From CAVRCA01 sp963719345 (GTDB lineage Bacteria > Pseudomonadota > Alphaproteobacteria > Acetobacterales > Acetobacteraceae), in contig CAVRCA010000003.1 of assembly GCA_963719345.1 (NCBI GenBank), positions 682,001-746,000 on the forward strand: 64,000 nt of DNA. The letters are read 5' to 3'. The translations under genes were made by a program, and so were the position numbers. The notes under the pieces are model-generated. The model saw only the letters and a program-made list of their open reading frames with translations. It did no database searches and was not told where the DNA came from. Below are positions 34,388 through 42,480 of the stretch, piece by piece (the stretch's first letter is position 1; the number at the start of each line of letters is the position of its first letter).

Positions 34388-34912
34388 TCAGCTCGCCGGC
34401 GACCGGCGTCGCGTCGCGGGGCGGCGGGTGATTTCGACCAGTGTCACCGGCCGGAAATCCCATAGGTCGACCCCGACATCGCATTGGCGGGTCAAGGGCG
34501 CCAGCCGTCCGTGGCTGTGGCCGTGCAGGTTCAAGGCACCCCGCCCGCTGTCGCGCCAAGTGCGCAGAGCATAGTGGCAGAGCACGAGCAAGGTGCCTTC
34601 ACACGTGATTTCGGCGTAGTCGCGCACGTCGGCCCAGCCGGCAAGGGTCCGGGTGTCGTCGCCATCATTGTTGCCGGCCACCAGATGCTTGCGGCCGTGC
34701 AGGCCGGCGAGCAGCGCGCCCATCGCGGCCGGCGTGCGTCGCAAGGCGAAATCGCCCAAGTGCCAGACCTCGTCCGTTGGTGCGACGCGCTCGTTCCAAC
34801 GCGCGACCATCGCGGCATCCATCTCGGCCACCGAGGCGAACGGCCGGCGGTAGAGGCCGAGCGCACCGCCGTGTCCGAAATGCGTGTCGGCGGTGAAATA
34901 CGCCGTCATCAC
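34388..34912 (-). CDS. Metallophosphoesterase
   Basis: 174 residues. Dimetal phosphoesterase motifs appear in order: FTADTHFGHGG (3-13 region), HLGDFALR (about 51-58), GNNDGDD (about 79-85), LCHYALRTW (about 110-118) and LHGHSHGRL (about 128-136). GNND replaces the usual GNHD, a substitution also common in this short subgroup. Such enzymes act on phosphate mono- or diesters. No close functional partner nearby. Confidence 0.87.
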   Translation of the reverse strand: MMTAYFTADTHFGHGGALGLYRRPFASVAEMDAAMVARWNERVAPTDEVWHLGDFALRRTPAAMGALLAGLHGRKHLVAGNNDGDDTRTLAGWADVRDYAEITCEGTLLVLCHYALRTWRDSGRGALNLHGHSHGRLAPLTRQCDVGVDLWDFRPVTLVEITRRPATRRRSPAS

Positions 34913-34957
34913 GCGATGGCCCTGACGCGCCTCAAGGCGAAGGGCGTGGCGATCGTA

Positions 34958-35386
34958 TCATTTGGAAGCGGTAACGGTGGTGTGGACCATCCCCTCCGTC
35001 GGCAGCAGCCGCACCGAGAAATTGTCGGGTCCGGCATAGCCCGGGTTCGGCGTGTAGTCGATCCGCGTGGCATCGCCCACCGAATGGACCAGCACGCGCC
35101 CATGCGCGGGTCGCGCGACCAGCAGGCCGGCGTCGAACGGATGGCCGTTGTTTTCGACCGTGATGCCGCACCACCCGCCGTCATTGCCGACCGTCATGGT
35201 CGTCGTCACCTCCTTGCCAGCAGCCGGCGCTGCGACCTTCGGTACCGTGCAGAGCTTTGCGCCGCCGGCGAAGTCGGAGGCGTACAGGCGGGTCGTGCTC
35301 GCCGGCTTCGGCGGCTCGGCGCAGCCCTGGAGCAACAGGCCGATGAATGCCGCGCTGGCCAACCCCTTGGTCACTGTGAAGCCCAC
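34958..35386 (-). CDS. Small lipoprotein with Ig-like fold
   Basis: 142 residues from GTG 35386, with AGGAG five bases upstream. The signal peptide ends in the lipobox LLLQGC (Cys about 22). The mature part has a beta-rich domain with GGWCGITVENNG, ARPAHGRVLVHSVGDATR and YTPNPGYAGPDNFSVR, a pattern typical of bacterial Ig-like or cadherin-like repeats. Two Cys (about 42 and 70) could form a disulfide. Unknown function; likely a periplasmic or outer-membrane binding protein. Confidence 0.68.
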   Translation of the reverse strand: MGFTVTKGLASAAFIGLLLQGCAEPPKPASTTRLYASDFAGGAKLCTVPKVAAPAAGKEVTTTMTVGNDGGWCGITVENNGHPFDAGLLVARPAHGRVLVHSVGDATRIDYTPNPGYAGPDNFSVRLLPTEGMVHTTVTASK

Positions 35387-35491
35387 GTCGTCTCCTCTCG
35401 CCCGCTGGATTCGCGCGCTCGTTGCAACGCGCCGCTTCATTGACCGTTCAGAGCCGATCCGCAAGCCTGACGGCGCGACGGGTGTACCCCG

Positions 35492-37708
35492 TCAGCCGAA
35501 CCGGTTGGACTTGGGAAAGCCGGAGGGAGGCAGGCGGCCGGCCTGGGCACGCTCGCCGAGCCAGTCGCGCAAGTTGGTCTCGGTGCGCAGCTTGTCGCCA
35601 AGCCGCCAGGTCAATCCCTCGGCCAGCCGGAACACTTTCGCGTCGCTGAGCTCGCCCTCGCGATATTTCTGCAGCATCACGCCGGCGCCGCGCGTCAGCT
35701 CCGGCACCTGCTCGCGCGGAAACACGAGCAGCTTGCGATTGGTGCCGATCAGCGCGACATGGGTTCCCGCCGCCGGCACGCACAACGCGGCCTCCTCACC
35801 GGGACGCAGGTTGAGCACCTGCTTGCCGGTGCGTTTTTCCGCCAGCAGCTCCGCACCCTGCACCACGAAGCCGCGCCCGGACCTGGACGCGACGAGATAG
35901 CGCGCATCCTCCCGCGCGACGAACATCGTCACCACGTCATCCTCGTTGGTGAGGTCGGCCAGCAGGCGAACCGGCTGTCCGTCACCCCGCCCCCGCGGCA
36001 GCTCGCCCGCCTTCAGCGTATAGGCCCGGCCATTGGTGGCGAAAACGCAGAGCCGGTCGGTCGTCTCGCAGTGCAGCAGCAGCTTCAGGCGGTCGCCTTC
36101 CTTGAAGCGCAGCTCGGCCGCGTTATCCACGTGGCCGCGAACGGCGCGAATCCAGCCCTTGTCGGACAGGACCGCGGTGATCGGCTCGCGTTCGATGAAC
36201 GAGTGCATCGCCACCGCCACGGCGGTCGGCGCCTCGCCGATGACGGTGCGCCGCGCCCCCAACGCGCCGCCGCCGAATTTTTCCCGGGTCGCCTCGATCT
36301 CGGCGGCGATCCGCGACCAACGCAGCGTCTCCTTGCCGAGCAGCGCCTGAAGCTCCTTGCGCTCCCTGGTAAGCGCCTTGTGCTCGCGCCGGATCTCCAT
36401 CTCCTCGAGGCGGCGGAGCGAGCGGAGGCGCATGTTGAGGATGGCTTCGGCCTGCACGTCGGTCAGCGTAAAGCGCTGGATCAGCGCCGGCTTCGGATGG
36501 TCCTCCTCGCGGATGATGCGGATCACCTCGTCGAGATTGAGGTAGACGGCGAGATAGCCGTCCAGCACTTCGAGCCGCCGCTCGATGGCGGCCAGCCGAT
36601 GCCGCGAGCGGCGGATCAGCACGTCGTGGCGATGATCGAGCCACGCACGCAGCACCTCGCGCAGGCTCATAACGCGCGGCGTGCGCGTCGCGTCGAGCAC
36701 GTTCAGGTTCAGCGGAAAGCGCGCCTCCAGCGCGGTGGCGCGGAACAGCGTCTCCATCAGCACCTCGGGCTCGGTGCCGCGCGATTTCGGCTCGAACACG
36801 AGTCGCACCGTCTCGGCGCTCTCGTCGCGCACGTCGGCGAGCAGCGGCAGCTTGCGCTCCTCCATGAGCTGGGCGATCTGCTCGACCAGCCGCGCCTTGG
36901 CGACCTGGTAGGGGATCTCGGTGACGACGATCTGCCAAGTGCCGTGCTTGCCGCGCTCGACCTCCCATTTGGCGCGCACGCGAAAGCCGCCCCGCCCGGT
37001 CTCGTAGGCCTGCAACACGGCGGCCGGGTCCTCGACCAGAACCCCGCCGGTCGGGAAATCCGGGCCGCACATATGGGCGAGCAGGTCCGCCGTGCTGGCC
37101 TCGGGGTTGGCGATCAGGTGCATCGCCGCGGCGCAGACCTCGCCCGCGTTGTGGGGTGGAATCGAGGTCGCCATGCCGACGGCGATGCCGGCCGCGCCGT
37201 TGGCGAGCAGGTTGGGGAACGCGCCCGGCAACACCACCGGTTCGCTCTCCTCCCCGTCGTAGTTGGGGCGGAAATCGACCGCATCCTCGTCGATGCCGGC
37301 CAGCAGGGCGCGGGCGACCTCGGTCAGCCGCGCCTCGGTGTAGCGCATGGCCGCCGCGTTATCGCCGTCTATGTTGCCGAAATTGCCCTGGCCCTCGACC
37401 AGCGGATAGCGGGCGGAAAAATCCTGCGCCAGCCGGACCAGCGCATCATACACCGCCACGTCGCCGTGCGGATGGTACTTGCCGATCACGTCGCCGACGA
37501 CGCGGGCGCATTTCTTGAACCCGGCGGTCGGATCGAGCCGGAGCTGGTGCATGGCGTAGATCAGCCGTCGATGCACCGGCTTGAGGCCGTCGCGCACGTC
37601 CGGCAGCGAGCGCGACATGATGGTCGAAAGCGCGTAGGCGAGATAGCGCTCGCTCAACGCCTCGGCCAGCGGCGTGTCCTCGATGTGGCCGGTCAGGTCG
37701 TCAGGCAT
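35492..37708 (-). CDS. parC: DNA topoisomerase IV subunit A (ParC)
   Basis: 738 residues from ATG 37708; GGAG precedes it. Decatenates daughter chromosomes together with ParE. Seen: VHRRLIYAMHQLRLDP, the quinolone region GKYHPHGDVAVYDAL, the catalytic Tyr in AAAMRYTEARL (about 122), and C-terminal beta-propeller blades (about 500-700). In the quinolone region the position of E. coli Ser80 is Val and that of Glu84 is Asp. Starts 14 bases after recO. Confidence 0.96.
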   Translation of the reverse strand: MPDDLTGHIEDTPLAEALSERYLAYALSTIMSRSLPDVRDGLKPVHRRLIYAMHQLRLDPTAGFKKCARVVGDVIGKYHPHGDVAVYDALVRLAQDFSARYPLVEGQGNFGNIDGDNAAAMRYTEARLTEVARALLAGIDEDAVDFRPNYDGEESEPVVLPGAFPNLLANGAAGIAVGMATSIPPHNAGEVCAAAMHLIANPEASTADLLAHMCGPDFPTGGVLVEDPAAVLQAYETGRGGFRVRAKWEVERGKHGTWQIVVTEIPYQVAKARLVEQIAQLMEERKLPLLADVRDESAETVRLVFEPKSRGTEPEVLMETLFRATALEARFPLNLNVLDATRTPRVMSLREVLRAWLDHRHDVLIRRSRHRLAAIERRLEVLDGYLAVYLNLDEVIRIIREEDHPKPALIQRFTLTDVQAEAILNMRLRSLRRLEEMEIRREHKALTRERKELQALLGKETLRWSRIAAEIEATREKFGGGALGARRTVIGEAPTAVAVAMHSFIEREPITAVLSDKGWIRAVRGHVDNAAELRFKEGDRLKLLLHCETTDRLCVFATNGRAYTLKAGELPRGRGDGQPVRLLADLTNEDDVVTMFVAREDARYLVASRSGRGFVVQGAELLAEKRTGKQVLNLRPGEEAALCVPAAGTHVALIGTNRKLLVFPREQVPELTRGAGVMLQKYREGELSDAKVFRLAEGLTWRLGDKLRTETNLRDWLGERAQAGRLPPSGFPKSNRFG

Positions 37709-37722
37709 CGAAACTCCGGTCG

Positions 37723-38490
37723 TCAGTTCGGCGCCGGCAGCTCGGCGGCCAGCTTCTCGACGCGGTCGTATAGCATCTGCCGCGCCGCCGGCAGCGGACG
37801 ATGGTGATGGCCGAAGGCGTTGCGGGCGAGAAAGTGTCCGGTCAGCAGCAGGCCATCCCGCACGTCCGCAAGCGTCGCCACCTCGGCGACCGGCGAGGGG
37901 TCCGGCGCCAGGAAAGGCGGCAGCCGGAGCAGAGGCGCCCGCCACTCGCCGGCCGCCTCGTCGCTGACCGCCCGCCCCGTCTTGGGCGACACCCAGGCCA
38001 ACCCGGCGGTGCCCCCGGTCACGGCGCAGCGCGCCAGATCGAGGCCGTAGCCGAGATCGGCCAGCAGCAGCGCTTCCCAGCGGACCAGATCGGGCAGCGC
38101 CGTCGGGCCGTGCGCGACGGCGACGACCAGGCGCAGCAGCCCGTCGAAGGCGCGCGGATGCGGCTCGCGCTCCGGCAAGGCGCCCTCCGCCACGGCGCAG
38201 GCCGAGGAGAGCATGGCGAGTGCCAGCGGATCATCCATCGCCAGCGCAGCGCCGGCATGGACGAGTTCGCCCGCGAAACTGCCCAACTGGTCGGCGAGCC
38301 TGGCCACCCAGCGCACCTGCACGAGGTTGCCGGGCTGCCAGATCGCGGCCCCGGCGCGCGAGAGGCCGCCGCGCGCCAGCCCGCGATGCAGGCCATGCGC
38401 CCCGGTCATCACCGTGGCGACCGCACCGCCCTCGCCGTACGGTCGGGCGTCGAGCACGATCGCCGGCGCGTCCCACTCCACCTTGTCCAC
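37723..38490 (-). CDS. recO: DNA repair protein RecO
   Basis: 255 residues from GTG 38490, with GAGGAG upstream. RecO loads RecA on SSB-coated DNA with RecR. Seen: the N-terminal OB fold starting WDAPAIVLDARPYGEGGAV, then LTLE-like helical region with DLVRWEALLLADLGYGLDL, and the remnant zinc-site region CAVTGGTAGLAWVSPKTG with a single Cys, as in alphaproteobacterial RecO. Forms a unit with parC, an arrangement common in alphaproteobacteria. Confidence 0.93.
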   Translation of the reverse strand: MDKVEWDAPAIVLDARPYGEGGAVATVMTGAHGLHRGLARGGLSRAGAAIWQPGNLVQVRWVARLADQLGSFAGELVHAGAALAMDDPLALAMLSSACAVAEGALPEREPHPRAFDGLLRLVVAVAHGPTALPDLVRWEALLLADLGYGLDLARCAVTGGTAGLAWVSPKTGRAVSDEAAGEWRAPLLRLPPFLAPDPSPVAEVATLADVRDGLLLTGHFLARNAFGHHHRPLPAARQMLYDRVEKLAAELPAPN

Positions 38491-38660
38491 CGCTCCTCAG
38501 CCTGGCAACCAGCTTTGTCGGCGCGCGACGGATTGCAAGCGCCGAGCGGTGGCCGGAACTATGGCCCGCAGAAGCCTCAACCGGCAGAGCTGGAAGTTCG
38601 AGCGCGGAGGGTGAATCTCCGAGCGGCGTCACCGACGGCACAATCTCTATTGGGAGAACG

Positions 38661-39137
38661 ATGATGAACGAGGCGATTGGCTCTGCTGCACGCCTTCCGC
38701 GATTGGTTGGCTTGAACCATCTGGCGCTCGAGGTCGGCAACGTGGATGAGGCGCTGGCCTTCTACGGGCGTATCTTCAATTTTACGCTGCGCGGCCGAAG
38801 CCCCGCCGCGGCTTTCATCGACATGGGGGACCAGTTCATCGCCCTGATGGAGGGACCGGTCCGGGCGGAGCGCAGCCATCGGCATTTCGGCTTGGTCGTG
38901 GATGACCGAACCTCGGTCCGACAACTTGCCCTCGAAGCCGGGGCCGAACTGCTGGACGGCCCATTCCTGGACTTCCTCGATCCTTGGGGCAACCGGGTCG
39001 AGGTTGTCGACTATGCCGACATCCAGTTCACGAAAGCCCCTCAGATCCTGCGCGGAATGGGACTCGACCTTTCCAAGAGCGAAAAGGCTCGGCGCGAACT
39101 TGCCGAGAAGGGCATGGCCAAGGAGGCGTCACCTTGA
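38661..39137 (+). CDS. VOC (glyoxalase/dioxygenase) superfamily protein
   Basis: 158 residues; ATG 38661 or 38664 (GGGAG is four or seven bases upstream). One VOC module pair: LVGLNHLALEVGNVDEALAF with the first metal His, FIALMEG, then HRHFGLVVDD with the second His and DPWGNRVEVVDY with the Glu. The metal triad therefore looks complete. It overlaps the next gene by four bases (TTGA), so the two products probably act together. Substrate unknown. Confidence 0.82.
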   Translation: MMNEAIGSAARLPRLVGLNHLALEVGNVDEALAFYGRIFNFTLRGRSPAAAFIDMGDQFIALMEGPVRAERSHRHFGLVVDDRTSVRQLALEAGAELLDGPFLDFLDPWGNRVEVVDYADIQFTKAPQILRGMGLDLSKSEKARRELAEKGMAKEASP

Positions 39138-40408
39138 CCCGTGAGCCACTGATCTTCGTCGCCACATGCGATATCTCGGGCCACGTCCGGGGCAAGGGGT
39201 TTCCCGGGCGCGAGCTTCCGGCGCGGCTTCGCAAAGGCGTCGGCTGGACGCACAGCAATCTGATGATGTCCGCTTTCGGGCCGATCTGGGACACGCCGTT
39301 CGGCACCGCGGGCGATCTGATGATCGTGCCGGACCAGGCGGCCGAGGTTCGGGTCGATTTTGGCGACGGCACCCCGCCCGAGCACTTCTTCCTGGGCGAT
39401 ATCCGCACCACCGACGGCGCGCCCTGGGAGTGCTGCCCGCGCGAGTTCCTCCGCCGCGCCCTCGCCGAACTCGAACGGGTTTCGGGCCTCGGCCTGGTCG
39501 CCGCCTTCGAGCACGAGTTCGTCTATACCGGCACCGCCGATCGTCCGGGTGACGCCTACGCGCTGGGCGCCTTCCGCCGTGCGGTGGATTACGGCGAGAT
39601 GCTGACCGCAGCGCTGCGGACTGCCGGAGTGGAACCCGACAGCTTTCTCGCCGAGTACGGTCCGCGCCAGTTCGAGGTGACGGTCGCCCCCGCCCCGGCC
39701 CTGTCGGCCGCCGACCAGGCGGTGATCACCCGCGAGATGGCGCGCGCCACCGCCTACCGCTTGGGGCACCGCGCGATCTTCTCGCCGAAACCGGACCCCG
39801 ACGGGGTGGGCAACGGCGTGCATATCCATATGAGTTTCCGCGACGCAGCGGGACGCCCGGCCACCCACGCCGCCGGGGAACCGATGGACCTCAGCCGGCC
39901 GGCCCGGCAGTTCTGCGCCGGCGTGCTGCACCACCTCCCGGCCATCTGCGCCGTGACCGCGCCGTCGCCGGTCTCCTACCTGCGGCTGGTCCCCAATCGC
40001 TGGGCGCCGACCTCCATCGACCTCGTGCAGCAGGATCGTGGCGCCGCCCTGCGCGTCTGCCCGATTTTCGCCGCCGCAAGCCCGGACGAGGTCGCCGGCC
40101 AGTTCAACGTCGAGTTCCGCCCGACCGACGCGACGGCGAGCCCATATCTCGCACTGGGCGCCATCGTGCGTGCGGGCGCCGACGGCATCGCGCGCGACCT
40201 GCCCCTGCCGGCGCCGGGAACGCCGGCACCGCCGCTGCCCCGCTCCCTCGGCGCGGCGCTCGACGGCTTGGCCGCCAGCGAGGCGGCGCGGCGCTGGTTC
40301 GGCGCGGTCCATTGCGACGCCTACCTGCGCCACAAGCGGGCGGAGGTCGCGCACGTCGCGGAACTGCGGCCGGCCGAGCTCTGCGCCCGCTACGCCGAAA
40401 CCTACTGA
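39134..40408 (+). CDS. Glutamine synthetase-like ligase
   Basis: 424 residues starting at TTG 39134. The start is fixed by AGGAGG seven bases upstream and overlap with the VOC stop. Glutamine-synthetase catalytic motifs: AAFEHEFVY (metal Glu, about 127-135), GNGVHIHMSF (about 228-237), NRWAPTSIDL (about 287-296) and FNVEFRPTDATASPYLALGA (about 325-344). It lacks the Tyr adenylylation loop and is shorter than GlnA, so it is probably a gamma-glutamylamide synthetase for an amine or other ligase. The overlap with a VOC gene suggests a specialised catabolic pair. Confidence 0.85.
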   Translation: MTREPLIFVATCDISGHVRGKGFPGRELPARLRKGVGWTHSNLMMSAFGPIWDTPFGTAGDLMIVPDQAAEVRVDFGDGTPPEHFFLGDIRTTDGAPWECCPREFLRRALAELERVSGLGLVAAFEHEFVYTGTADRPGDAYALGAFRRAVDYGEMLTAALRTAGVEPDSFLAEYGPRQFEVTVAPAPALSAADQAVITREMARATAYRLGHRAIFSPKPDPDGVGNGVHIHMSFRDAAGRPATHAAGEPMDLSRPARQFCAGVLHHLPAICAVTAPSPVSYLRLVPNRWAPTSIDLVQQDRGAALRVCPIFAAASPDEVAGQFNVEFRPTDATASPYLALGAIVRAGADGIARDLPLPAPGTPAPPLPRSLGAALDGLAASEAARRWFGAVHCDAYLRHKRAEVAHVAELRPAELCARYAETY

Positions 40409-40479
40409 GCCCGTCGGAAAGCCTTACACGGCTGCAACGCTGTCCAGAAATCAGCTCTGAATATCAATACGTTAAGTTC

Positions 40480-40494
40480 TGGCACCGGACTTGA
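40480..40494 (+). promoter_or_regulatory. Sigma-54-like site upstream of the PEP-CTERM gene
   Basis: TGGCACCGGACTTGA keeps the -24 TGGCAC and the T, T, G of -12 at correct spacing but has A in place of the -12 C. It is 88 bases before the chosen start. PEP-CTERM genes are often driven by RpoN with the PrsK/PrsR pair (established knowledge), which makes the match worth noting despite the mismatch. Confidence 0.4.
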
Positions 40495-40582
40495 ATAACA
40501 CGGTTCGAAGTCGGTGATGCGCCGGCTGCTGGAGCCCAGGATGGGCGTCGCACTGACACCATCATCCAGGAACCACACCAAC

Positions 40583-41098
40583 GTGACCAAGAAATCCTTC
40601 TTCGCCGCAGTGGCCGCGCCGCTGGCAATGGCCGCATTCGGCTTTATGACTGCGGCGCATGCCGAGGTGTATGACTTCAGCTACGTCGATAGCGCAACCA
40701 GCGGCAAGAATATCGTTGCGTCCGGAACCATCACCACGGGCGCCGACGCCGGCAGCGGCTTTTACGACGTGACCGCCATCACCGGCTTCCGGAACGGTTC
40801 AGCGATCACGGGTCTTGTTCCTGTCAACGGCTACGCCGGCAACGACAACCTGTTTTCTCCGACCCCGAGTTACTTCAGCTTCCCGGGGGTATCGTTCAGC
40901 GCCGCGGATGGCAATGACTACAACATCGCATCAGATGGGGGTACCGGCTACATCGATCAGAACAGCAAGACCGATCCGGTCGGCTATCCGGAGACCGCAG
41001 TCAACCTCACCGTCTCGGCCGTCCCCGAGCCGGCGTCCATGGCCCTCGTCGGGGCCGGTCTGCTGGGGCTCGGCGTGATCCGCCGCAAGCGCGTCTGA
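40583..41098 (+). CDS. PEP-CTERM sorting-domain surface protein
   Basis: 171 residues from GTG 40583; an upstream ATG at 40514 would add an atypical 23-residue extension. A signal peptide (about 1-28, ending TAAHA) is followed by a Ser/Thr/Gly/Asp-rich domain with YDFSYVDSATSGKN and FSFPGVSFSAADGNDYN. The tail is a textbook PEP-CTERM: VPEPASMALVGAGLLGLGV then IRRKRV. Exosortase EpsH/XrtA-type systems cut at PEP and export or anchor such proteins, often together with exopolysaccharide. No exosortase gene is in the window. Confidence 0.85.
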   Translation: MTKKSFFAAVAAPLAMAAFGFMTAAHAEVYDFSYVDSATSGKNIVASGTITTGADAGSGFYDVTAITGFRNGSAITGLVPVNGYAGNDNLFSPTPSYFSFPGVSFSAADGNDYNIASDGGTGYIDQNSKTDPVGYPETAVNLTVSAVPEPASMALVGAGLLGLGVIRRKRV

Positions 41099-41123
41099 CA
41101 CGGCTCGCTCATCGAGCTTGCCG

Positions 41124-41157
41124 GCCGCATGGCTCGCCGTTGCGCGCGCCATGCGGC
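41124..41157. terminator. Bidirectional hairpin between convergent genes
   Basis: Stem GCCGCATGGC (41124-41133) and GCCATGCGGC (41148-41157), ten perfect pairs with a 14-base loop. It lies between the end of the PEP-CTERM gene (41098) and the end of the isochorismatase-like gene (41157). No T tract on either side, so it may be a Rho-assisted or processed 3' end. Confidence 0.5.
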
Positions 41158-41756
41158 TACGGCCGCGCGGAGGATGATCCGGCCGCGATGAGACCGAGCG
41201 CCTGCGCCGTCGTCAGCATCCGGCAATAGCCACGGAAGCAGGCGAGCGCCTCGACGTGGCGCAGCTCGGTTTCCGCCATACAGGCGTCGTGGATGCAGGT
41301 CGGGTAGAAGCCGCGGTCGGCCGCGTCCTTGACCGTGTGGTCGATGCACTGGTCGGTGAGAAAGCCGGCAACGAACAGGTCCTCGATGCCGATGTTGCGC
41401 AGCACGTAGGCGATGGTGGTGGAGTTGAACACCGAGGACGAGGTTTTCGGGAAGACGATCTCGTCCGCTTCTGGCGCGATCTCGTCCAGCACGCGGGCTT
41501 CCCGCGAGCCCTTGGCGAAGGACAGGCCGGAGAGCTTGTAGTCGAGGCTGCGGTCACGGCCGTCGGCGGTCAGGCTTTCGATCACCGTGTACATGACCTC
41601 GACCCGCGCCGCCCGGCAGGCGCGCACGAGGCGGATCAGGTTCGGGATCACCCGCCCCTGCGCCGCGGCGTAGAACTCGGGCTGGCTGGCCGCCTGGCCG
41701 GGGTGGCAGGCGCCGTGCTGGACGTCGACGACCAGCAGGACTGCCCGCCCCGGCAC
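41157..41756 (-). CDS. Isochorismatase-like cysteine hydrolase
   Basis: 199 residues starting at GTG 41756. The upstream frame is open only inside tetR in another frame. Isochorismatase/nicotinamidase fold: AVLLVVDVQHGACHPGQ with the catalytic Asp, SSSVFNSTTIAYVLRNIG with the cis-peptide region, and GFLTDQCIDHTVKDAADRGF with the catalytic Cys. Hydrolyses amide or vinyl-ether bonds of small molecules. Cotranscribed with the TetR gene 38 bases upstream. Substrate unknown. Confidence 0.8.
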   Translation of the reverse strand: MPGRAVLLVVDVQHGACHPGQAASQPEFYAAAQGRVIPNLIRLVRACRAARVEVMYTVIESLTADGRDRSLDYKLSGLSFAKGSREARVLDEIAPEADEIVFPKTSSSVFNSTTIAYVLRNIGIEDLFVAGFLTDQCIDHTVKDAADRGFYPTCIHDACMAETELRHVEALACFRGYCRMLTTAQALGLIAAGSSSARP

Positions 41757-41794
41757 GACGGCGCGTTCGCGGGTCAGGCCGGCCGGATCGCCGC

Positions 41795-42376
41795 TCAGCG
41801 TGCCGGTCCTTCGCCCGCGATCAGCGTCCGCCGGGCCGCCTGCAAAATCTCGTCGGACAGCTCGGCATCGTCCGACACCCGCGCCAGCACCACCGCACCC
41901 ACCATGCAGGCCAGCCCGGCGAGCGCACGCCGCCGCGCGGTCTGACGGCGGCCGGGCAGACAGGCGGTGAGCGTGTCGATCATCTGGCGGAGCGCCGCGG
42001 TGAGGCCAGGCCGGGCAGCCGGCCGACGGGCCAGCTCGGCCCCGAGGGTCGGCACGATGCACCCCGCCCCGCTGGCCCGGACGTGCTCGGCGGAGAGGTA
42101 GGCCTCGACGATGCCGGCGAGCCCCTCTTCGGCGCCTTGCTGGTCGCGGATCTCGCCCCACCGCCGGGCCGAGCGGGCGAGCACGTCGGCCGCGACCTCG
42201 GCGGCAAGCTCCTCTTTCGAAGCGAAGTGGACGTAGAAGCCGCCATGCGTCAGCCCGGCCTCGCGCATGATCGCATCGACGCCCACCCCGTCGATGCCGT
42301 CGCGGCGGAACAGCGAGGCGGCGGCCGCCATGATCCGCTGCCGCGTCTCGGCCTTGCGCTGGCTGGTGTCGCGCAT
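41795..42376 (-). CDS. TetR-family repressor
   Basis: 193 residues from ATG 42376, with GGGAG eight bases upstream. A longer start at 42412 would lie inside a palindromic operator and is rejected. The N-terminal helix-turn-helix contains RQRIMAAAASLFRRDGIDG and MREAGLTHGGFYVHFASKEE (about 47-66). The C-terminal ligand domain matches the TetR_C_16-like AcrR group, with ARVSDDAELSDEILQAARR. Divergent from the MFS gene. The two palindromes between them are almost certainly its operators, so it controls both directions. Confidence 0.92.
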   Translation of the reverse strand: MRDTSQRKAETRQRIMAAAASLFRRDGIDGVGVDAIMREAGLTHGGFYVHFASKEELAAEVAADVLARSARRWGEIRDQQGAEEGLAGIVEAYLSAEHVRASGAGCIVPTLGAELARRPAARPGLTAALRQMIDTLTACLPGRRQTARRRALAGLACMVGAVVLARVSDDAELSDEILQAARRTLIAGEGPAR

Positions 42377-42398
42377 CGCATTTTCTCCCGTCATCCCG

Positions 42399-42412
42399 AT
42401 GACGCTCGTCAT
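42399..42412. promoter_or_regulatory. TetR operator 1
   Basis: Perfect palindrome ATGACGCTCGTCAT, 22 bases upstream of the tetR start. Same half-sites (ATGACG/CGTCAT) as operator 2, centre-to-centre distance 33 bases, about three helical turns. Confidence 0.8.
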
Positions 42413-42420
42413 TTGAAATC

Positions 42421-42449
42421 TTGACTTTCACATGACGACCGTCATGCTA
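42421..42449 (+). promoter_or_regulatory. Promoter of the MFS gene
   Basis: TTGACT (42421-42426) and ATGCTA (42444-42449) with a 17-base spacer fit a sigma-70 promoter. Operator 2 lies in the spacer and overlaps the -10, so bound TetR would block RNA polymerase. Confidence 0.55.
42432..42445. promoter_or_regulatory. TetR operator 2
   Basis: Perfect palindrome ATGACGACCGTCAT, 35 bases upstream of the MFS start, with the same half-sites as operator 1. Confidence 0.8.
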
Positions 42450-42480
42450 ACTCACGTCCCGCACGCAAGGAAGAGTTCCT

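Noticed and set aside
35759..37807. 682-residue plus-strand frame over parC
   Set aside because: Antisense shadow of parC, lacks any domain or ribosome site.
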